A stretch of DNA of 54,999 nt from CAYQCE01 sp964415885 (GCA_964415885.1 CAYQCE010000021.1:1-54999), one strand, 5' to 3'. Positions 1 to 9,095 are shown, counted from the stretch's first letter. A program made the numbers and translations. The notes: generated by a model not told the origin, from the sequence alone.

Positions 1-60
1 TTACATGTGGGTGTTTCTCGGACTCGCGGTAGCAATCGAACAACATGATATAGATATCTA

Positions 61-92
61 AAAGAAAAGGCGCCGCCAACAGGCGACGCCTG
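61..92 (-). terminator. Intrinsic terminator of the housekeeping operon
   Basis: Read on the minus strand, a 10-bp GC-rich stem (bases 92-83 with 78-69, one G-T wobble) closes a 4-base TGTT loop and runs into a T-rich tail complementary to 68-61. It lies 37 bases after the cysS stop, so it ends the long minus-strand operon. Bases 1-60 show nothing recognisable. Confidence 0.85.
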
Positions 93-128
93 CGCTATTT
101 TGAACTACTCCCGATTCGAGCAACCCGT

Positions 129-1526
129 CTATAGCTTGCGTTTCCACTTGGTGCCCTCCGGAGAGTCCTCGAGAACGATCCCTCGCTCCAACAGATCATC
201 CCGAATCTTATCGGCTGTCTCAAAATCGCGGTTCTTGCGAGCATCCAGTCGCTTCTGGATCAACTGCTCTATCTCTGCGTCGATATCGTCAACGTCCTTT
301 TCCATGATAGCGAATACGCTGTCGAAATCTCTCATCGCGTCCAGAACCTTGGATCCGTCTGCAGCCGAAATTTTCTTCTCGTGAATCAGGCGATTGACAT
401 CTCGAACGAAATCGAACACCGCAGCCAGAGCAGGCGAGACATTGAGGTCGTCATCCATCGCTTTCTCGAACTTGTCGCGAGCTGTCTGGATATACTTGTC
501 CACCTCCGGATTATCCTCTTTTCCCTTGATCGACCCGACATTGTCCTTGAAATCCCAGAGCCTCTCGATAGCGGCTTTTGCGGCCTCGAGAGAATCGAAC
601 GTGAAATTCAACTGCTGGCGATAGTGCGTGGACATGAGCACATACCGCACGGCGAGCGCCGGGTAGCCCTTATCCAGAATCTGACGCAGCGTATAGAAAT
701 TGCCGAATGACTTCGACATCTTCTTTCCCTCTACGATCAGATGCTCGTTGTGTAGCCAGTAGTTCACGAACGGCTTCCCGGTCGTCGCTACCGACTGAGC
801 TATTTCGTTCTCGTGGTGTGGAAAGATGTTGTCCACTCCGCCGCAGTGGATGTCAAAGTGCGGCCCGAGGTATTTCATTGACATGGCCGAGCACTCGATA
901 TGCCACCCGGGCCTCCCCTTGCCGAGTTCCGTCTCCCAGAACACCGGGCCATCCTCTTTATCCCAGCCCTTCCAGAGCGCGAAGTCCGAGACCTGTTCCT
1001 TCTCATATTCGTCAGAGGTCACTCTCGCGCCGGCTTTGAGCTGCGACATATCCATATGAGAGAGCTTCCCATAATGGGGGAACTTCTCAATACTGAAGTA
1101 GATGGCATTTCCGGATTCGTATGCCATTTTCTTATCGAGAAGCGTCTTGACCATCGAGACCATCTCATCGATATGCTTCGTAGCCTCAGGATAGACATCG
1201 GCCTTGTCGATTCTTAGCTGGTCGATGTCCTCAAAGAATGCCTTTTTATATCGATCCGTATATTCATCGAGCGAGATCGATTCCGCCTGACATCCCTTGA
1301 TCGTCTTATCATCCACATCGGTCAGGTTCATCACATGATAAACATCGTAGCCCTTGTACAGCAGATACCGCTTCAGGATGTCTTCGAATATGTATGCCCG
1401 GAAGTTGCCGATGTGCGCGAAGTCGTAGACGGTCGGTCCACAGGTGTAGAGACCAACCCTGTCATCCTCAATCGGTTTGAATTCCTCAAGTTTGCGCGAA
1501 ATCGTATTTCTGAATTTCAAAGCCAT
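129..1526 (-). CDS. cysS: Cysteine--tRNA ligase
   Basis: Charges tRNA-Cys with cysteine in the cytoplasm, using ATP. The 465-residue length is normal for the family. The class I signatures are visible: HIGN at residues 38-41 (the HIGH motif) and KMSKS at 269-273. The usual zinc ligands are present as C29 (YTCGPTVYD), C212 (HIECSAM) and the HHENE segment near 237-241. The C-terminal DALR-type region ends in a lysine/arginine-rich tail. ATG start. It is the last gene of the yebC-ruvCAB-queHA-ispDF-ddl operon, 40 bases after the M42 peptidase gene and followed by a strong terminator. Confidence 0.98.
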   Translation of the reverse strand: MALKFRNTISRKLEEFKPIEDDRVGLYTCGPTVYDFAHIGNFRAYIFEDILKRYLLYKGYDVYHVMNLTDVDDKTIKGCQAESISLDEYTDRYKKAFFEDIDQLRIDKADVYPEATKHIDEMVSMVKTLLDKKMAYESGNAIYFSIEKFPHYGKLSHMDMSQLKAGARVTSDEYEKEQVSDFALWKGWDKEDGPVFWETELGKGRPGWHIECSAMSMKYLGPHFDIHCGGVDNIFPHHENEIAQSVATTGKPFVNYWLHNEHLIVEGKKMSKSFGNFYTLRQILDKGYPALAVRYVLMSTHYRQQLNFTFDSLEAAKAAIERLWDFKDNVGSIKGKEDNPEVDKYIQTARDKFEKAMDDDLNVSPALAAVFDFVRDVNRLIHEKKISAADGSKVLDAMRDFDSVFAIMEKDVDDIDAEIEQLIQKRLDARKNRDFETADKIRDDLLERGIVLEDSPEGTKWKRKL

Positions 1527-1566
1527 CGTCAGAATCCTTCCAGCTCTCAGCTACATTCCTACACCG

Positions 1567-2643
1567 CTACGGACGCGTAAGCGACTGCACGGTCTTCTTA
1601 TCGAGACGCCTGATCAACTCCGTTGTCAGCTTGACCACATTCATGTAATCGTCACGATATATCACGCTCGTGTGACCATGGATATACCGAGTCGCCATCG
1701 CAATACAGATCGACGGTACACCCTGACGGCTCAGGTGGATACGGCCCGCATCTGTCGCACCGCGTCCGAGGGTTGTCAGGAAGAACGGAATCTTCGCCTT
1801 TCTCGCCGTGTCGACAACAAGCTGTTTCAGCTTCACGTTCGGGATGAGACCAGCATCGAAAGCAAGCACCGCGGCACCGGATCCGAGTTTCTCCGGATTA
1901 TCACCCTTGATACCGGGCGTGTCTTTCGCAACTGTAACGTCGATTGCTATTGCGATATCCGGATCGCATGCGAACGCCGATGTCTGCGCGCCGCGCAATC
2001 CAACTTCCTCCTGCACAGTGCCTATTCCAAACACCGTATTAGGATGCTTCGCCGACTTCAATTTCTCGAGAATTTGAACGACCGCCGCACAACCGATACG
2101 GTCATCGAAAGCCTTCGCGACGTACATCTTGTTATGATTCATGATCGTGAACGGGCTGTAGGGCACAATCGTATCTCCAATCGAGATACCGAGCTTCTTT
2201 TCGACATCGTAACCGTCCTTTGCGCCGACATCAATGAACATATCTTCAATCTTGACTACTTTCTTTCGATCTTCCGGATCGAGGATATGCGGGGCTGTCG
2301 AGCCGACCACTCCCACAACGGGGCCCTTCTCTGTGAGCACGATCACTCTCTGGGCGAGAGCGACATGCCCCCACCACCCACCGAGGGGCAGGAACTTGAT
2401 GAATCCCTTATTCGTGATGTTCGAAACGACGAATCCGATCTCATCCATGTGACCCGCTATCATCACGCGAGGTTCATCCGATGCACCTGTCTTCCTGGCA
2501 ATAATGCTCCCCAGCTTGTCATACGAGATATCGTCCGAAATCGGATCGAGATGCTTCTTCATAATCCTGGCAATCTCAGACTCGTGTCCTGGAGGGCCGT
2601 AGGCATCAACCAATTCCTGAAGCAGCTTTTCTGTCTTATCCAT
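1567..2643 (-). CDS. M42 family metallopeptidase (TET/glutamyl aminopeptidase-like)
   Basis: A 358-residue cytoplasmic metallo-aminopeptidase of the M42 family, which removes N-terminal residues from peptides left by proteolysis. Dinuclear metal-site residues are visible: H65 in AGHMDEIG, D180 in AFDDR, the catalytic Glu pair in QEEVG (212-213), D235 in AIDV, and the late His in YIHGH near residue 320. No signal peptide. The start ATG lies 16 bases after the stop of the HAD gene. Family members form dodecameric TET particles. Substrate specificity (Glu, Leu or Lys type) cannot be read from the sequence. Confidence 0.93.
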   Translation of the reverse strand: MDKTEKLLQELVDAYGPPGHESEIARIMKKHLDPISDDISYDKLGSIIARKTGASDEPRVMIAGHMDEIGFVVSNITNKGFIKFLPLGGWWGHVALAQRVIVLTEKGPVVGVVGSTAPHILDPEDRKKVVKIEDMFIDVGAKDGYDVEKKLGISIGDTIVPYSPFTIMNHNKMYVAKAFDDRIGCAAVVQILEKLKSAKHPNTVFGIGTVQEEVGLRGAQTSAFACDPDIAIAIDVTVAKDTPGIKGDNPEKLGSGAAVLAFDAGLIPNVKLKQLVVDTARKAKIPFFLTTLGRGATDAGRIHLSRQGVPSICIAMATRYIHGHTSVIYRDDYMNVVKLTTELIRRLDKKTVQSLTRP

Positions 2644-2659
2644 TCTTTCTCCCAGCGTT

Positions 2660-3388
2660 CTAATATAGATTCACTATATCCTTCAACCTGTCTACAATGT
2701 AATCCGGCTTGATGCCGTCAGAGAGAACCCTGTCCGGCCTTCGAATGAGAACCGCTGCCGCTCCAACCGACTGTGCCCCGACGACATCCTCGGCGGGACG
2801 ATCGCCTACGTGAACCGCACCTTTGGCATCGACACCAAGTTTGCCGAGGCATTCCGTAAAGATCGAGCCGTGAGGTTTGCGTCTCCCGAACTCGGAGGAA
2901 AAGACAGTGTAGTCAAACAAGGAGAGCAGTCCAAACCGATCCATCTCCCTTCTGTGCCATTCTCCGGGGAACGGTGAATTCGACACGAGTCCGACTCTCA
3001 GGCCACGGTCTTTCGCAGCCGAGATTAGCTCGATACCGCCCTCGATCGGCCTCAGTTGCTCTGAGATTGGTGCGTAGAAAGTCTCAGTGAACAACCTCAG
3101 GTCCCTATCGAGTCCAACACCCTTGCTGACAAGAAACTCGTTGCAGATATCGTCAAAAGAAAGCTCGACGTGCGTCCTTCCAATCTCCGGCCACTTGGCG
3201 GTATGGAAAGCGACAAATTCATCGGCGAACGCATCCGCCTCGGGCAGCGGGAATCCGCGTTCGAGCAAAAACTTGTGTGCCACCCGCATGCTTCGTCTTT
3301 CGAGTTCCGCCCACGGCTCCCCCTCAAACTCTATAAGCGTCCCTCCCAAGTCAAGAAGGAGAGCTTTCCTGTTATCGAATATGCTCAT
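2660..3388 (-). CDS. HAD superfamily hydrolase
   Basis: A 242-residue HAD phosphatase-like protein. Motif I is LLDLGGTL: the nucleophile D13 is present, but the usual second Asp (DxD) is a Gly, as also seen in YihX-like members of the superfamily. Motif II is in GLVSNSP, the motif III Lys in GRRKPHGSIF, and motif IV is VGDRPAEDV. A helical cap lies between motifs I and II at about residues 20-105. It overlaps ddl by 4 bases (ATGA), so the two are translationally coupled. The substrate is unknown, and the neighbours do not settle it. Confidence 0.88.
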   Translation of the reverse strand: MSIFDNRKALLLDLGGTLIEFEGEPWAELERRSMRVAHKFLLERGFPLPEADAFADEFVAFHTAKWPEIGRTHVELSFDDICNEFLVSKGVGLDRDLRLFTETFYAPISEQLRPIEGGIELISAAKDRGLRVGLVSNSPFPGEWHRREMDRFGLLSLFDYTVFSSEFGRRKPHGSIFTECLGKLGVDAKGAVHVGDRPAEDVVGAQSVGAAAVLIRRPDRVLSDGIKPDYIVDRLKDIVNLY

Positions 3389-4422
3389 CTGTTTCGCTTA
3401 AACCTCTCAGTAGCTTCTTTGCAGATTCGCTCAATCAAGATTTCAAACGACATCCCTGCCGCCTTCGCGGCCTTCGGAACGAGACTCGTGCCCGTCATGC
3501 CCGGTAGCGTGTTAACCTCCAGACAATACGGCTCGCTGTTAGCGTCAAGGCGAAAGTCAACACGGGCATAACCTTCGCAGTTGAGCGATTCGTAAGCGAT
3601 CATACCGTAGTCTGCAAGCCGAGTTGCCAGTTCTGGAGTTATCTCGGCCGGCACCGCATAATCGCACATGCCGGGTGAGTATTTGCACTCGTAGTCATAA
3701 AGCTCATGCCTGGGTAGAATCTCGACCACGGGCAACGGCTCCCCGGCAAGTACCGCAACCGTCAACTCTCGTCCCGCTATATACTTCTCAACCATAATCT
3801 TCCGGGTCAGTTCCCCCGCCTCCGCCAGCGCAGCGGGCAGATCCCGCGCTTCCTTTACGAGCGTCAAACCAACGGTCGAACCACCGTCTGCAGGCTTCAC
3901 AATAAGTGGCAGTCCAAATCGATCTATAATCTCAGCCGAGGACTTCTGATAGTAGCTTATTGAACCGGGCGAAACCACGACCCAGTCCGGAGTCGGGACT
4001 CCATCCCGCTCAAATATCTTCTTACTGATGTCCTTGTCCATTGCCAGTGCGGACGACAATACGCCCGAGCCGGTATACGGGACATTGGCGAGCTCGAGGA
4101 CGGCCTGAACCGTACCGTTCTCGCCGGAGCCGCCATGCAGGCCAACGAAAACGACATCGATATCACTCAGATCCGCGGCGGTCAGCGATTTGAAAGTCGC
4201 CTTCTTGTCAATCCTGACCAGCTCGCGTAAATCGGGTGGATCGGGTCGTACCGCGGATTCATCGGCCTTCGCAAAACTCACCGGCAACTTTGCTCCCTCT
4301 CCGCTGTCGAGCGCGATTACCTCGTGTCCGCGTGTCGCGAGCGCTCCGCATATAGCCTTCCCCGAATCAAGAGAGACATGTCTTTCCGGCGATGCTCCAC
4401 CCATGAGAACCAGAACTTTCAT
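3385..4422 (-). CDS. ddl: D-alanine--D-alanine ligase
   Basis: Makes the D-Ala-D-Ala dipeptide for peptidoglycan precursors, using ATP, in the cytoplasm. The 345 residues have the family layout: an N-terminal substrate loop (GGASPERHVSL, residues 8-18), an ATP-grasp core with the Lys in PLIVKPADGGSTVG, and the C-terminal signature EVNTLPGMTGTSLVPKAA with the Mg-binding Glu/Asn. ATGA overlaps on both sides, with the DedA gene upstream and the HAD gene downstream. Its presence indicates a peptidoglycan-containing cell. Confidence 0.96.
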   Translation of the reverse strand: MKVLVLMGGASPERHVSLDSGKAICGALATRGHEVIALDSGEGAKLPVSFAKADESAVRPDPPDLRELVRIDKKATFKSLTAADLSDIDVVFVGLHGGSGENGTVQAVLELANVPYTGSGVLSSALAMDKDISKKIFERDGVPTPDWVVVSPGSISYYQKSSAEIIDRFGLPLIVKPADGGSTVGLTLVKEARDLPAALAEAGELTRKIMVEKYIAGRELTVAVLAGEPLPVVEILPRHELYDYECKYSPGMCDYAVPAEITPELATRLADYGMIAYESLNCEGYARVDFRLDANSEPYCLEVNTLPGMTGTSLVPKAAKAAGMSFEILIERICKEATERFKRNR

Positions 4423-5060
4423 TGCCTCGACGCGCGCCTCCTTCGTCTGCGAATTCGACTCACAATATAGAATCCAATGATTACGATTCCAATTACAAGT
4501 GCAACCTGATTATACGTTGTCAGAATCTCGTACACTTTCTCCCAGTTGCGGTGAAGAAAATACGCCACCAGCACGACAAGCGAGTTCCATGCAACAACTG
4601 AGATGCTCGAAAACAGCGCCATCCTCCATGCGGCTACATTGCCAATACCGGCAGTAATCACGATGAGAAACCTCGTACCCGGAAGAAAGCGCGAAGCAAC
4701 CAATACCGCATTACCCCACTTCTCGAACCACTGTTCAATGTCGCCCATCCTGTTGCTGTCGAGAAACCGGATTCTCCGGCTCTCAAAGATCGATCGACCG
4801 TACTTTCGTGATAATGCATAGACGAGCATGATCGAGGAAATGCTGCCCAGAATGGAGATCAGGAGTACCGGACCTACGGCGAGTTCTGAGGAGCCCGCAA
4901 CGAATCCCGCGACGAATATAGCAACATCGCCGGGATACGGCGGAAACACGTTCTCGATAAACATGGACGCGAACACAAACAGCAGAATCCAGCCGATACC
5001 GTGAGCGGTCACCGCTTCAACTATCCTGTCGACTTCTCCCGGTGCGAGAATCTCACTCAT
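4419..5060 (-). CDS. DedA family membrane protein
   Basis: A 213-residue inner-membrane protein of the DedA/VTT superfamily. Some relatives flip undecaprenyl phosphate or phosphatidylethanolamine. Visible features are the FIENVFPPYPGD segment (about residues 36-47), the ASRFLPGTRFL motif (DedA consensus R-F-x-P-G-x-R) and several hydrophobic helices, ending in an arginine-rich cytoplasmic tail. It overlaps ispF by 8 bases and ddl by 4. Its position between isoprenoid (ispDF) and peptidoglycan (ddl) genes would fit a role in C55 lipid-carrier recycling, but that is inference from context. Confidence 0.9.
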   Translation of the reverse strand: MSEILAPGEVDRIVEAVTAHGIGWILLFVFASMFIENVFPPYPGDVAIFVAGFVAGSSELAVGPVLLISILGSISSIMLVYALSRKYGRSIFESRRIRFLDSNRMGDIEQWFEKWGNAVLVASRFLPGTRFLIVITAGIGNVAAWRMALFSSISVVAWNSLVVLVAYFLHRNWEKVYEILTTYNQVALVIGIVIIGFYIVSRIRRRRRRASRQ

Positions 5061-5583
5061 CGTCGTATTCGTCCTCGTAGTCTACTCCCTCTTCCTCCTC
5101 GAGAATCTCGCTTATCAGCACGACAGCATATGCAGCTATTGCCTTTCCCTCTCCGGTCACACCGAGCCCTTCCGTGGTAGTGGCCTTTACGGATACATCA
5201 TTCTCGTCCATACCCAGTTCAGCAGCTATCGTTTGCGCCATCCTTACCTTCATGTCTCCGAGATTCGGCTTCTCGCAAACGACAGTGGCATCGATATTCT
5301 CGATCTGATGCCCGACCTTATCCAGCTTGATCTTGACAATCTCGAGGAGGCTCAAGCTGGAAATGTCCTTGTATTTTGCGTCGAGCGGAGGGAAATTGTC
5401 GCCGATATCTCCCAGATCTGCTGCACCAAGGATAGCGTCTATTATTGCATGCGAGAGCACATCGGCATCCGAGTGACCGTTCAGCCCGAGCGGATAGTCG
5501 ATCTCGACTCCGCCCAGAATCAGCGGGCGACCCTCGACCAATCGATGAACGTCAAAGCCAAACCCGACTCGAAGCTCAGGCAT
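5053..5583 (-). CDS. ispF: 2-C-methyl-D-erythritol 2,4-cyclodiphosphate synthase
   Basis: Fifth step of the MEP pathway: cyclises CDP-ME 2-phosphate with loss of CMP, as a trimer. Metal ligands are seen in GFGFDVHRL (D10, H12) and HSDADVLSHAIIDA. The late signature TTTEGLGVTGEGKAIAAYA is intact. At 176 residues it is longer than the usual 155-160 because of a strongly acidic C-terminal tail (about the last 18 residues, mostly Glu/Asp/Tyr). The tail is encoded partly across the ribosome-binding region and first 8 bases of the DedA gene. It overlaps ispD by 8 bases. Confidence 0.97.
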   Translation of the reverse strand: MPELRVGFGFDVHRLVEGRPLILGGVEIDYPLGLNGHSDADVLSHAIIDAILGAADLGDIGDNFPPLDAKYKDISSLSLLEIVKIKLDKVGHQIENIDATVVCEKPNLGDMKVRMAQTIAAELGMDENDVSVKATTTEGLGVTGEGKAIAAYAVVLISEILEEEEGVDYEDEYDDE

Positions 5584-6274
5584 AGGCGTCCTCCGACCTG
5601 TGGGAAAGAAGTACTTTCATAAGTTCGATATCGAGAGGATACGTTATCTTCAGATTCTCCAACTCACCCGCAACGAGCCTGACCTTGTAGCCCGCCGCCT
5701 CGACAACCGCCGCATCATCCGTGAAGCCCCCATCGCACCCGACCTTCTCATACGAATCAACCAGCACTGAAGTACGGAATGCCTGCGGAGTTTGTGCAGA
5801 GTAAAGCCTGGACCGATCAAGCGTGGCTATCACGAAGTCGCCCTCCCCTCGCTTCACAGTCTCGCCAACCGGCAGAGCCGCTACTGCCGCACCATGACGG
5901 GAGCCTTCAGAGACGGTTAGAGATATCAGCCTCGGCGTAACGAGCGGCCGCACACCGTCATGAACGACTGCAATATCGTATCCATCTCCGGCGGCTCTAA
6001 GCCCGGCCACAACTGAGCGACATCTGTTCGACCCACCGGGCACCACTTTGACCACCTTCGCGATTCGGAATCGATCCACAACCGCCTCGGTCGTATGGAG
6101 GAGATGTTCTTCCGGCACTACGGCTACCACGTCATCCACCGCATCGCACAGATCGAATGCACGCAAAGTGTGTCCGAGTATGGGCCGACCCGCGACGGGC
6201 CTGAATTGCTTCGGCACCGCACCCGGTAATCGTGCCGAAGTTCCCGCAGCGACTATGATCGCACATGTTCTCAT
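5576..6274 (-). CDS. ispD: 2-C-methyl-D-erythritol 4-phosphate cytidylyltransferase
   Basis: Third step of the MEP pathway: joins CTP and MEP to give CDP-ME. The 232-residue length is typical. The glycosyltransferase-A-like nucleotide-binding motif is IIVAAGTSARLPG...PKQF at residues 7-26, VVHDGVRPLV is near the middle, and TPQAF lies in the product-site region. It is adjacent to ispF, as in many genomes where the two are neighbours or fused. ATGA overlap with queA upstream. Confidence 0.97.
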   Translation of the reverse strand: MRTCAIIVAAGTSARLPGAVPKQFRPVAGRPILGHTLRAFDLCDAVDDVVAVVPEEHLLHTTEAVVDRFRIAKVVKVVPGGSNRCRSVVAGLRAAGDGYDIAVVHDGVRPLVTPRLISLTVSEGSRHGAAVAALPVGETVKRGEGDFVIATLDRSRLYSAQTPQAFRTSVLVDSYEKVGCDGGFTDDAAVVEAAGYKVRLVAGELENLKITYPLDIELMKVLLSHRSEDAYA

Positions 6275-7296
6275 AGAATCAGCATTGCATCACCGTAGCT
6301 GTAGAAGCGATAACGATGCTTCACTGCCTGACGGTAGCATCTGAGCATGTTCTTACGTCCAGCAAACGCAGATACGAGCATCAGCAAACTCGACTTTGGA
6401 AGATGGAAATTGGTGACCAGTTTGTCAACCAGATTAAACTTGTATGGGGGGTATATGAATAGATCGGTAAAGCCCGATGCCGGCACGAGCGTTCCGGAGG
6501 TATCACGATACCAGCTTTCGAGTGCACGTGTGCTGGTCGTCCCGACGACGAATATGCGGCTCTTTCGTCTACGAGTTTCGACTATCTGACGCGCGGTGGC
6601 GGCGTTGACGGAGTACCACTCCTGCTCAACCGAATGATCCTCTGCTTTGTCGGTTGAAACCGGCTTAAACGTTCCCCAGCCGACGTGGAGCGTCAGCTTG
6701 ACTACCTCGACACCCTGATCGCGAATGTCATTCAGCAATTCATCAGTGAAATGTAAGCCTGCAGTAGGTGCTGCGACCGAACCAACAGGATTGCTGTAAA
6801 CTGTCTGATACCTGACGAGATCGCTCTCAACGGGCTTCCGTTTAATGTAAGGCGGCAAAGGGAGTTCGCCTATTGCTTCACAGATCGCGAGCGGATCTTC
6901 CGAGAATTCGAGAATACGTTCTCCACCCTTTAACTCCTCTGTGACGGTTGCTGCACCGCTTCCACCGAATTCGATCACAGTGCCGTTTCTGATTCTGCGA
7001 GCCGGCTTACAGATCACTTTCCAGAAATTTCGCTCAACCGGATGCAGACACAGAAGCTCCACCTCTCCGCCGCTCCCCTGTTTCGTCCCGAAGAAGCGAG
7101 CCTTGAAAACGCGAGAGTCATTGACAACGAGCGTGTCGCCCTTGCGCATATACTCCCGGACATGCCGGAACTGATGGTGCTCGATACGCTTCGTCCGCCT
7201 TCCAAAAACGAGCAGCTTCGAGCCTTCCCGCTCTTTCGCCGGATGCTTAGCGATCAGCTCTTCCGGCAGTTCATAGTCAAACCTGGATGTCTTCAT
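6271..7296 (-). CDS. queA: S-adenosylmethionine:tRNA ribosyltransferase-isomerase
   Basis: Transfers the ribosyl part of SAM to preQ1-modified tRNA to form epoxyqueuosine, the penultimate queuosine intermediate. The 341 residues match family length. Conserved segments are the N-terminal FDYELPEELIAKHP, the core SVAAPTAGLHFT and the C-terminal NFHLPKSSLLMLVSAFAG. With queH two genes upstream, this operon encodes the last two enzymes of queuosine synthesis. ATGA overlaps with the DUF2905 gene and ispD. Confidence 0.98.
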   Translation of the reverse strand: MKTSRFDYELPEELIAKHPAKEREGSKLLVFGRRTKRIEHHQFRHVREYMRKGDTLVVNDSRVFKARFFGTKQGSGGEVELLCLHPVERNFWKVICKPARRIRNGTVIEFGGSGAATVTEELKGGERILEFSEDPLAICEAIGELPLPPYIKRKPVESDLVRYQTVYSNPVGSVAAPTAGLHFTDELLNDIRDQGVEVVKLTLHVGWGTFKPVSTDKAEDHSVEQEWYSVNAATARQIVETRRRKSRIFVVGTTSTRALESWYRDTSGTLVPASGFTDLFIYPPYKFNLVDKLVTNFHLPKSSLLMLVSAFAGRKNMLRCYRQAVKHRYRFYSYGDAMLIL

Positions 7297-7514
7297 TTTC
7301 TTCCGAACAGATTCAAGATGATAGTGAGGACGATACTGATGATTATCATCGTCATTAGTGGGAAATGAATTGTGACATTGTCCTTTTTGAACGTGAAATC
7401 GCCGGGCAGCTTTCCCAGAAATGGTATCCTGTCACCGAAGAGCATAACGATTCCCACGACTACGAGCAATCCTCCCGCTACAATGAGTAGCTTTCCGAGA
7501 GCCGGGAACGGCAT
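7293..7514 (-). CDS. DUF2905 family small membrane protein
   Basis: A 73-residue protein with two hydrophobic helices (about residues 7-27 and 49-70). They flank a short segment, RIPFLGKLPGDFTFKK, which matches the conserved core of DUF2905. Function unknown. It is held between queH (TAATG, one-base overlap) and queA (ATGA), so it is certainly co-translated. That arrangement is a weak hint of a queuosine or membrane link, nothing more. Confidence 0.88.
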   Translation of the reverse strand: MPFPALGKLLIVAGGLLVVVGIVMLFGDRIPFLGKLPGDFTFKKDNVTIHFPLMTMIIISIVLTIILNLFGRK

Positions 7515-8062
7515 TATTCGCCCTTCCCTTTCTTCTTCTTCTCGTATCGCTCCTTCTCAGAGAACACGCATCCGCAGTATTTCTGCATATACAAGTCGAG
7601 CTCGTACGCCCTCTGCTTCCCTTCATAGAATCCGCCGGAGTAGTCGATCCCGAGAAACTCGACCCCCTCGTTCTCAGCGATCTCAGCTCCAATCTCTCTA
7701 ATCGCCTGACGGTCCTGAAATGGAGAAACGAGAAGTGTTGTAGAAAAAGCATCATATCCGTTGCTTCTGGCGAAGTGGGCCGTCCTCTCCAGCCTCATAC
7801 GAAAGCACTGCCGACATCTTCGAGGCAGATCGTTCAGTATCGTTCTGAGATGCGTCTCGAGATCGTAGGAATCATCGTACTCGACATCGAAGCCAGATTC
7901 GCGCTGGAATTTCTTCAGGCTCTCCAGGCGCGCCTTGTATTCCTTCAACGGCTGGATATTGGGATTATACCAGAAACCGGTCGGCTTGTGCCCCTGCCGA
8001 ACGAGCTCGGCGAACGGGTGCATGGCACACGGACCACAGCAAATATGGACCAGAATATTCAT
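7514..8062 (-). CDS. queH: Epoxyqueuosine reductase QueH
   Basis: Reduces epoxyqueuosine to queuosine in tRNA. It is the non-cobalamin alternative to QueG (formerly DUF208). The 182 residues show the iron-sulfur/metal cysteine pairs typical of QueH: HICCGPCA near residues 7-14, RRCRQCFRMRLE in the middle, and YCGCVFSEKERY near the end. The lysine-rich C-terminus is short. It starts 7 bases after the ruvB stop and lies just before queA, which makes its substrate. Confidence 0.95.
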   Translation of the reverse strand: MNILVHICCGPCAMHPFAELVRQGHKPTGFWYNPNIQPLKEYKARLESLKKFQRESGFDVEYDDSYDLETHLRTILNDLPRRCRQCFRMRLERTAHFARSNGYDAFSTTLLVSPFQDRQAIREIGAEIAENEGVEFLGIDYSGGFYEGKQRAYELDLYMQKYCGCVFSEKERYEKKKKGKGE

Positions 8063-8069
8063 GGGGAAC

Positions 8070-9095
8070 TTAGAACAGGCTCTTCTGGTCGGAATCGTGG
8101 CTCTCCGATATTCCGAGATGTCTGAATGCTTTTGTGGTTGCGACTCGCCCGCGAGAAGTCCGCTGGATGAAGCCCTCCTGAATCAGGAACGGCTCGTATA
8201 CTTCTTCGATCGTACCCGCCTCCTCGGCTACAGCAACTGCGACGGTCGAGATTCCGACAGGTCCTCCCCTGAACTTCACTATGATGACCTCGAGAATCCG
8301 TTTGTCCATCTCGTCGAGGCCAAGATTGTCGACATCGAGCCTCGCAAGTGCATCGTGGGCGATCTGCTTGTTTATCACACCATCGCCGGCCACCTGCGCG
8401 AAATCACGGACTCTGCGTAACAGTCGGTTTGCAACTCGTGGTGTACCTCTCGATCTCCGCGCTATCTCGATCGCGCCGCTCGATTCCACCCCGATGCCGA
8501 GTATTCCGGCGGAACGAATGACAATCTTCTCGAGATCCTCTGCATCATAGTAGTCCAGACGTCCCACTACTCCGAATCTGTCACGAAGCGGAGAAGTGAG
8601 GAGCCCGGCTCGCGTGGTCGCGCCGATGAGTGTGAAGCTTTTCAACGGGAGCTTGACCGATCGCGCCGCCGGTCCCTTATCTATCATGATGTCGAGCGAG
8701 TAGTCCTCCATCGCCGGATACAGGTATTCCTCGACAACGCGATTCAGCCTGTGGATCTCGTCCACAAACAGAATCTCGCGCTCCTTGAGATTCGTGAGCA
8801 AACCCGCGAGATCGGCGGCCTTCTCGAGCACCGGCCCTGACGTAGCGCGGACTTTCACACCAAGTTCCTCGCCAATTATGTACGCAAGCGTGGTCTTACC
8901 CAGCCCCGGCGGACCGCAGAAGAGCGTATGATCGAGCGCCTCACCGCGCTCCCTGGCCGCCTGGATAAACACACGAAGATTGTCCTTCAGCTTCTGCTGG
9001 CCGACGAAGTCCTCGAAGCATTTCGGCCGCAGCGTCGCATCGAGATCTGTCTCGTGCGCAAAACGATCTGGTGTTGTAAGTCTCTCGGTCGTCAT
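8070..9095 (-). CDS. ruvB: Holliday junction branch migration ATPase RuvB
   Basis: Hexameric AAA+ motor that drives branch migration with RuvA. Visible features are Walker A GPPGLGKTTLA, Walker B FVDEIHRL, sensor 1/arginine-finger region GATTRAGLLTSPLRDRFG and a C-terminal winged helix (GGPVGIST...EPFLIQEGFIQRT). I use the ATG at 9095 (MTTERLTTPDR), which gives 341 residues. A GTG at 9122 in the same frame would add nine residues, and neither start has a strong ribosome site. It follows ruvA with a 73-base gap, the largest inside this block. Confidence 0.97.
   Translation of the reverse strand: MTTERLTTPDRFAHETDLDATLRPKCFEDFVGQQKLKDNLRVFIQAARERGEALDHTLFCGPPGLGKTTLAYIIGEELGVKVRATSGPVLEKAADLAGLLTNLKEREILFVDEIHRLNRVVEEYLYPAMEDYSLDIMIDKGPAARSVKLPLKSFTLIGATTRAGLLTSPLRDRFGVVGRLDYYDAEDLEKIVIRSAGILGIGVESSGAIEIARRSRGTPRVANRLLRRVRDFAQVAGDGVINKQIAHDALARLDVDNLGLDEMDKRILEVIIVKFRGGPVGISTVAVAVAEEAGTIEEVYEPFLIQEGFIQRTSRGRVATTKAFRHLGISESHDSDQKSLF

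Noticed and set aside
1477..2712. Plus-strand open frame of 411 codons opposite cysS and the M42 peptidase gene
   Set aside because: It spans two clear minus-strand genes and encodes a low-complexity Arg/His-rich sequence with no family resemblance.
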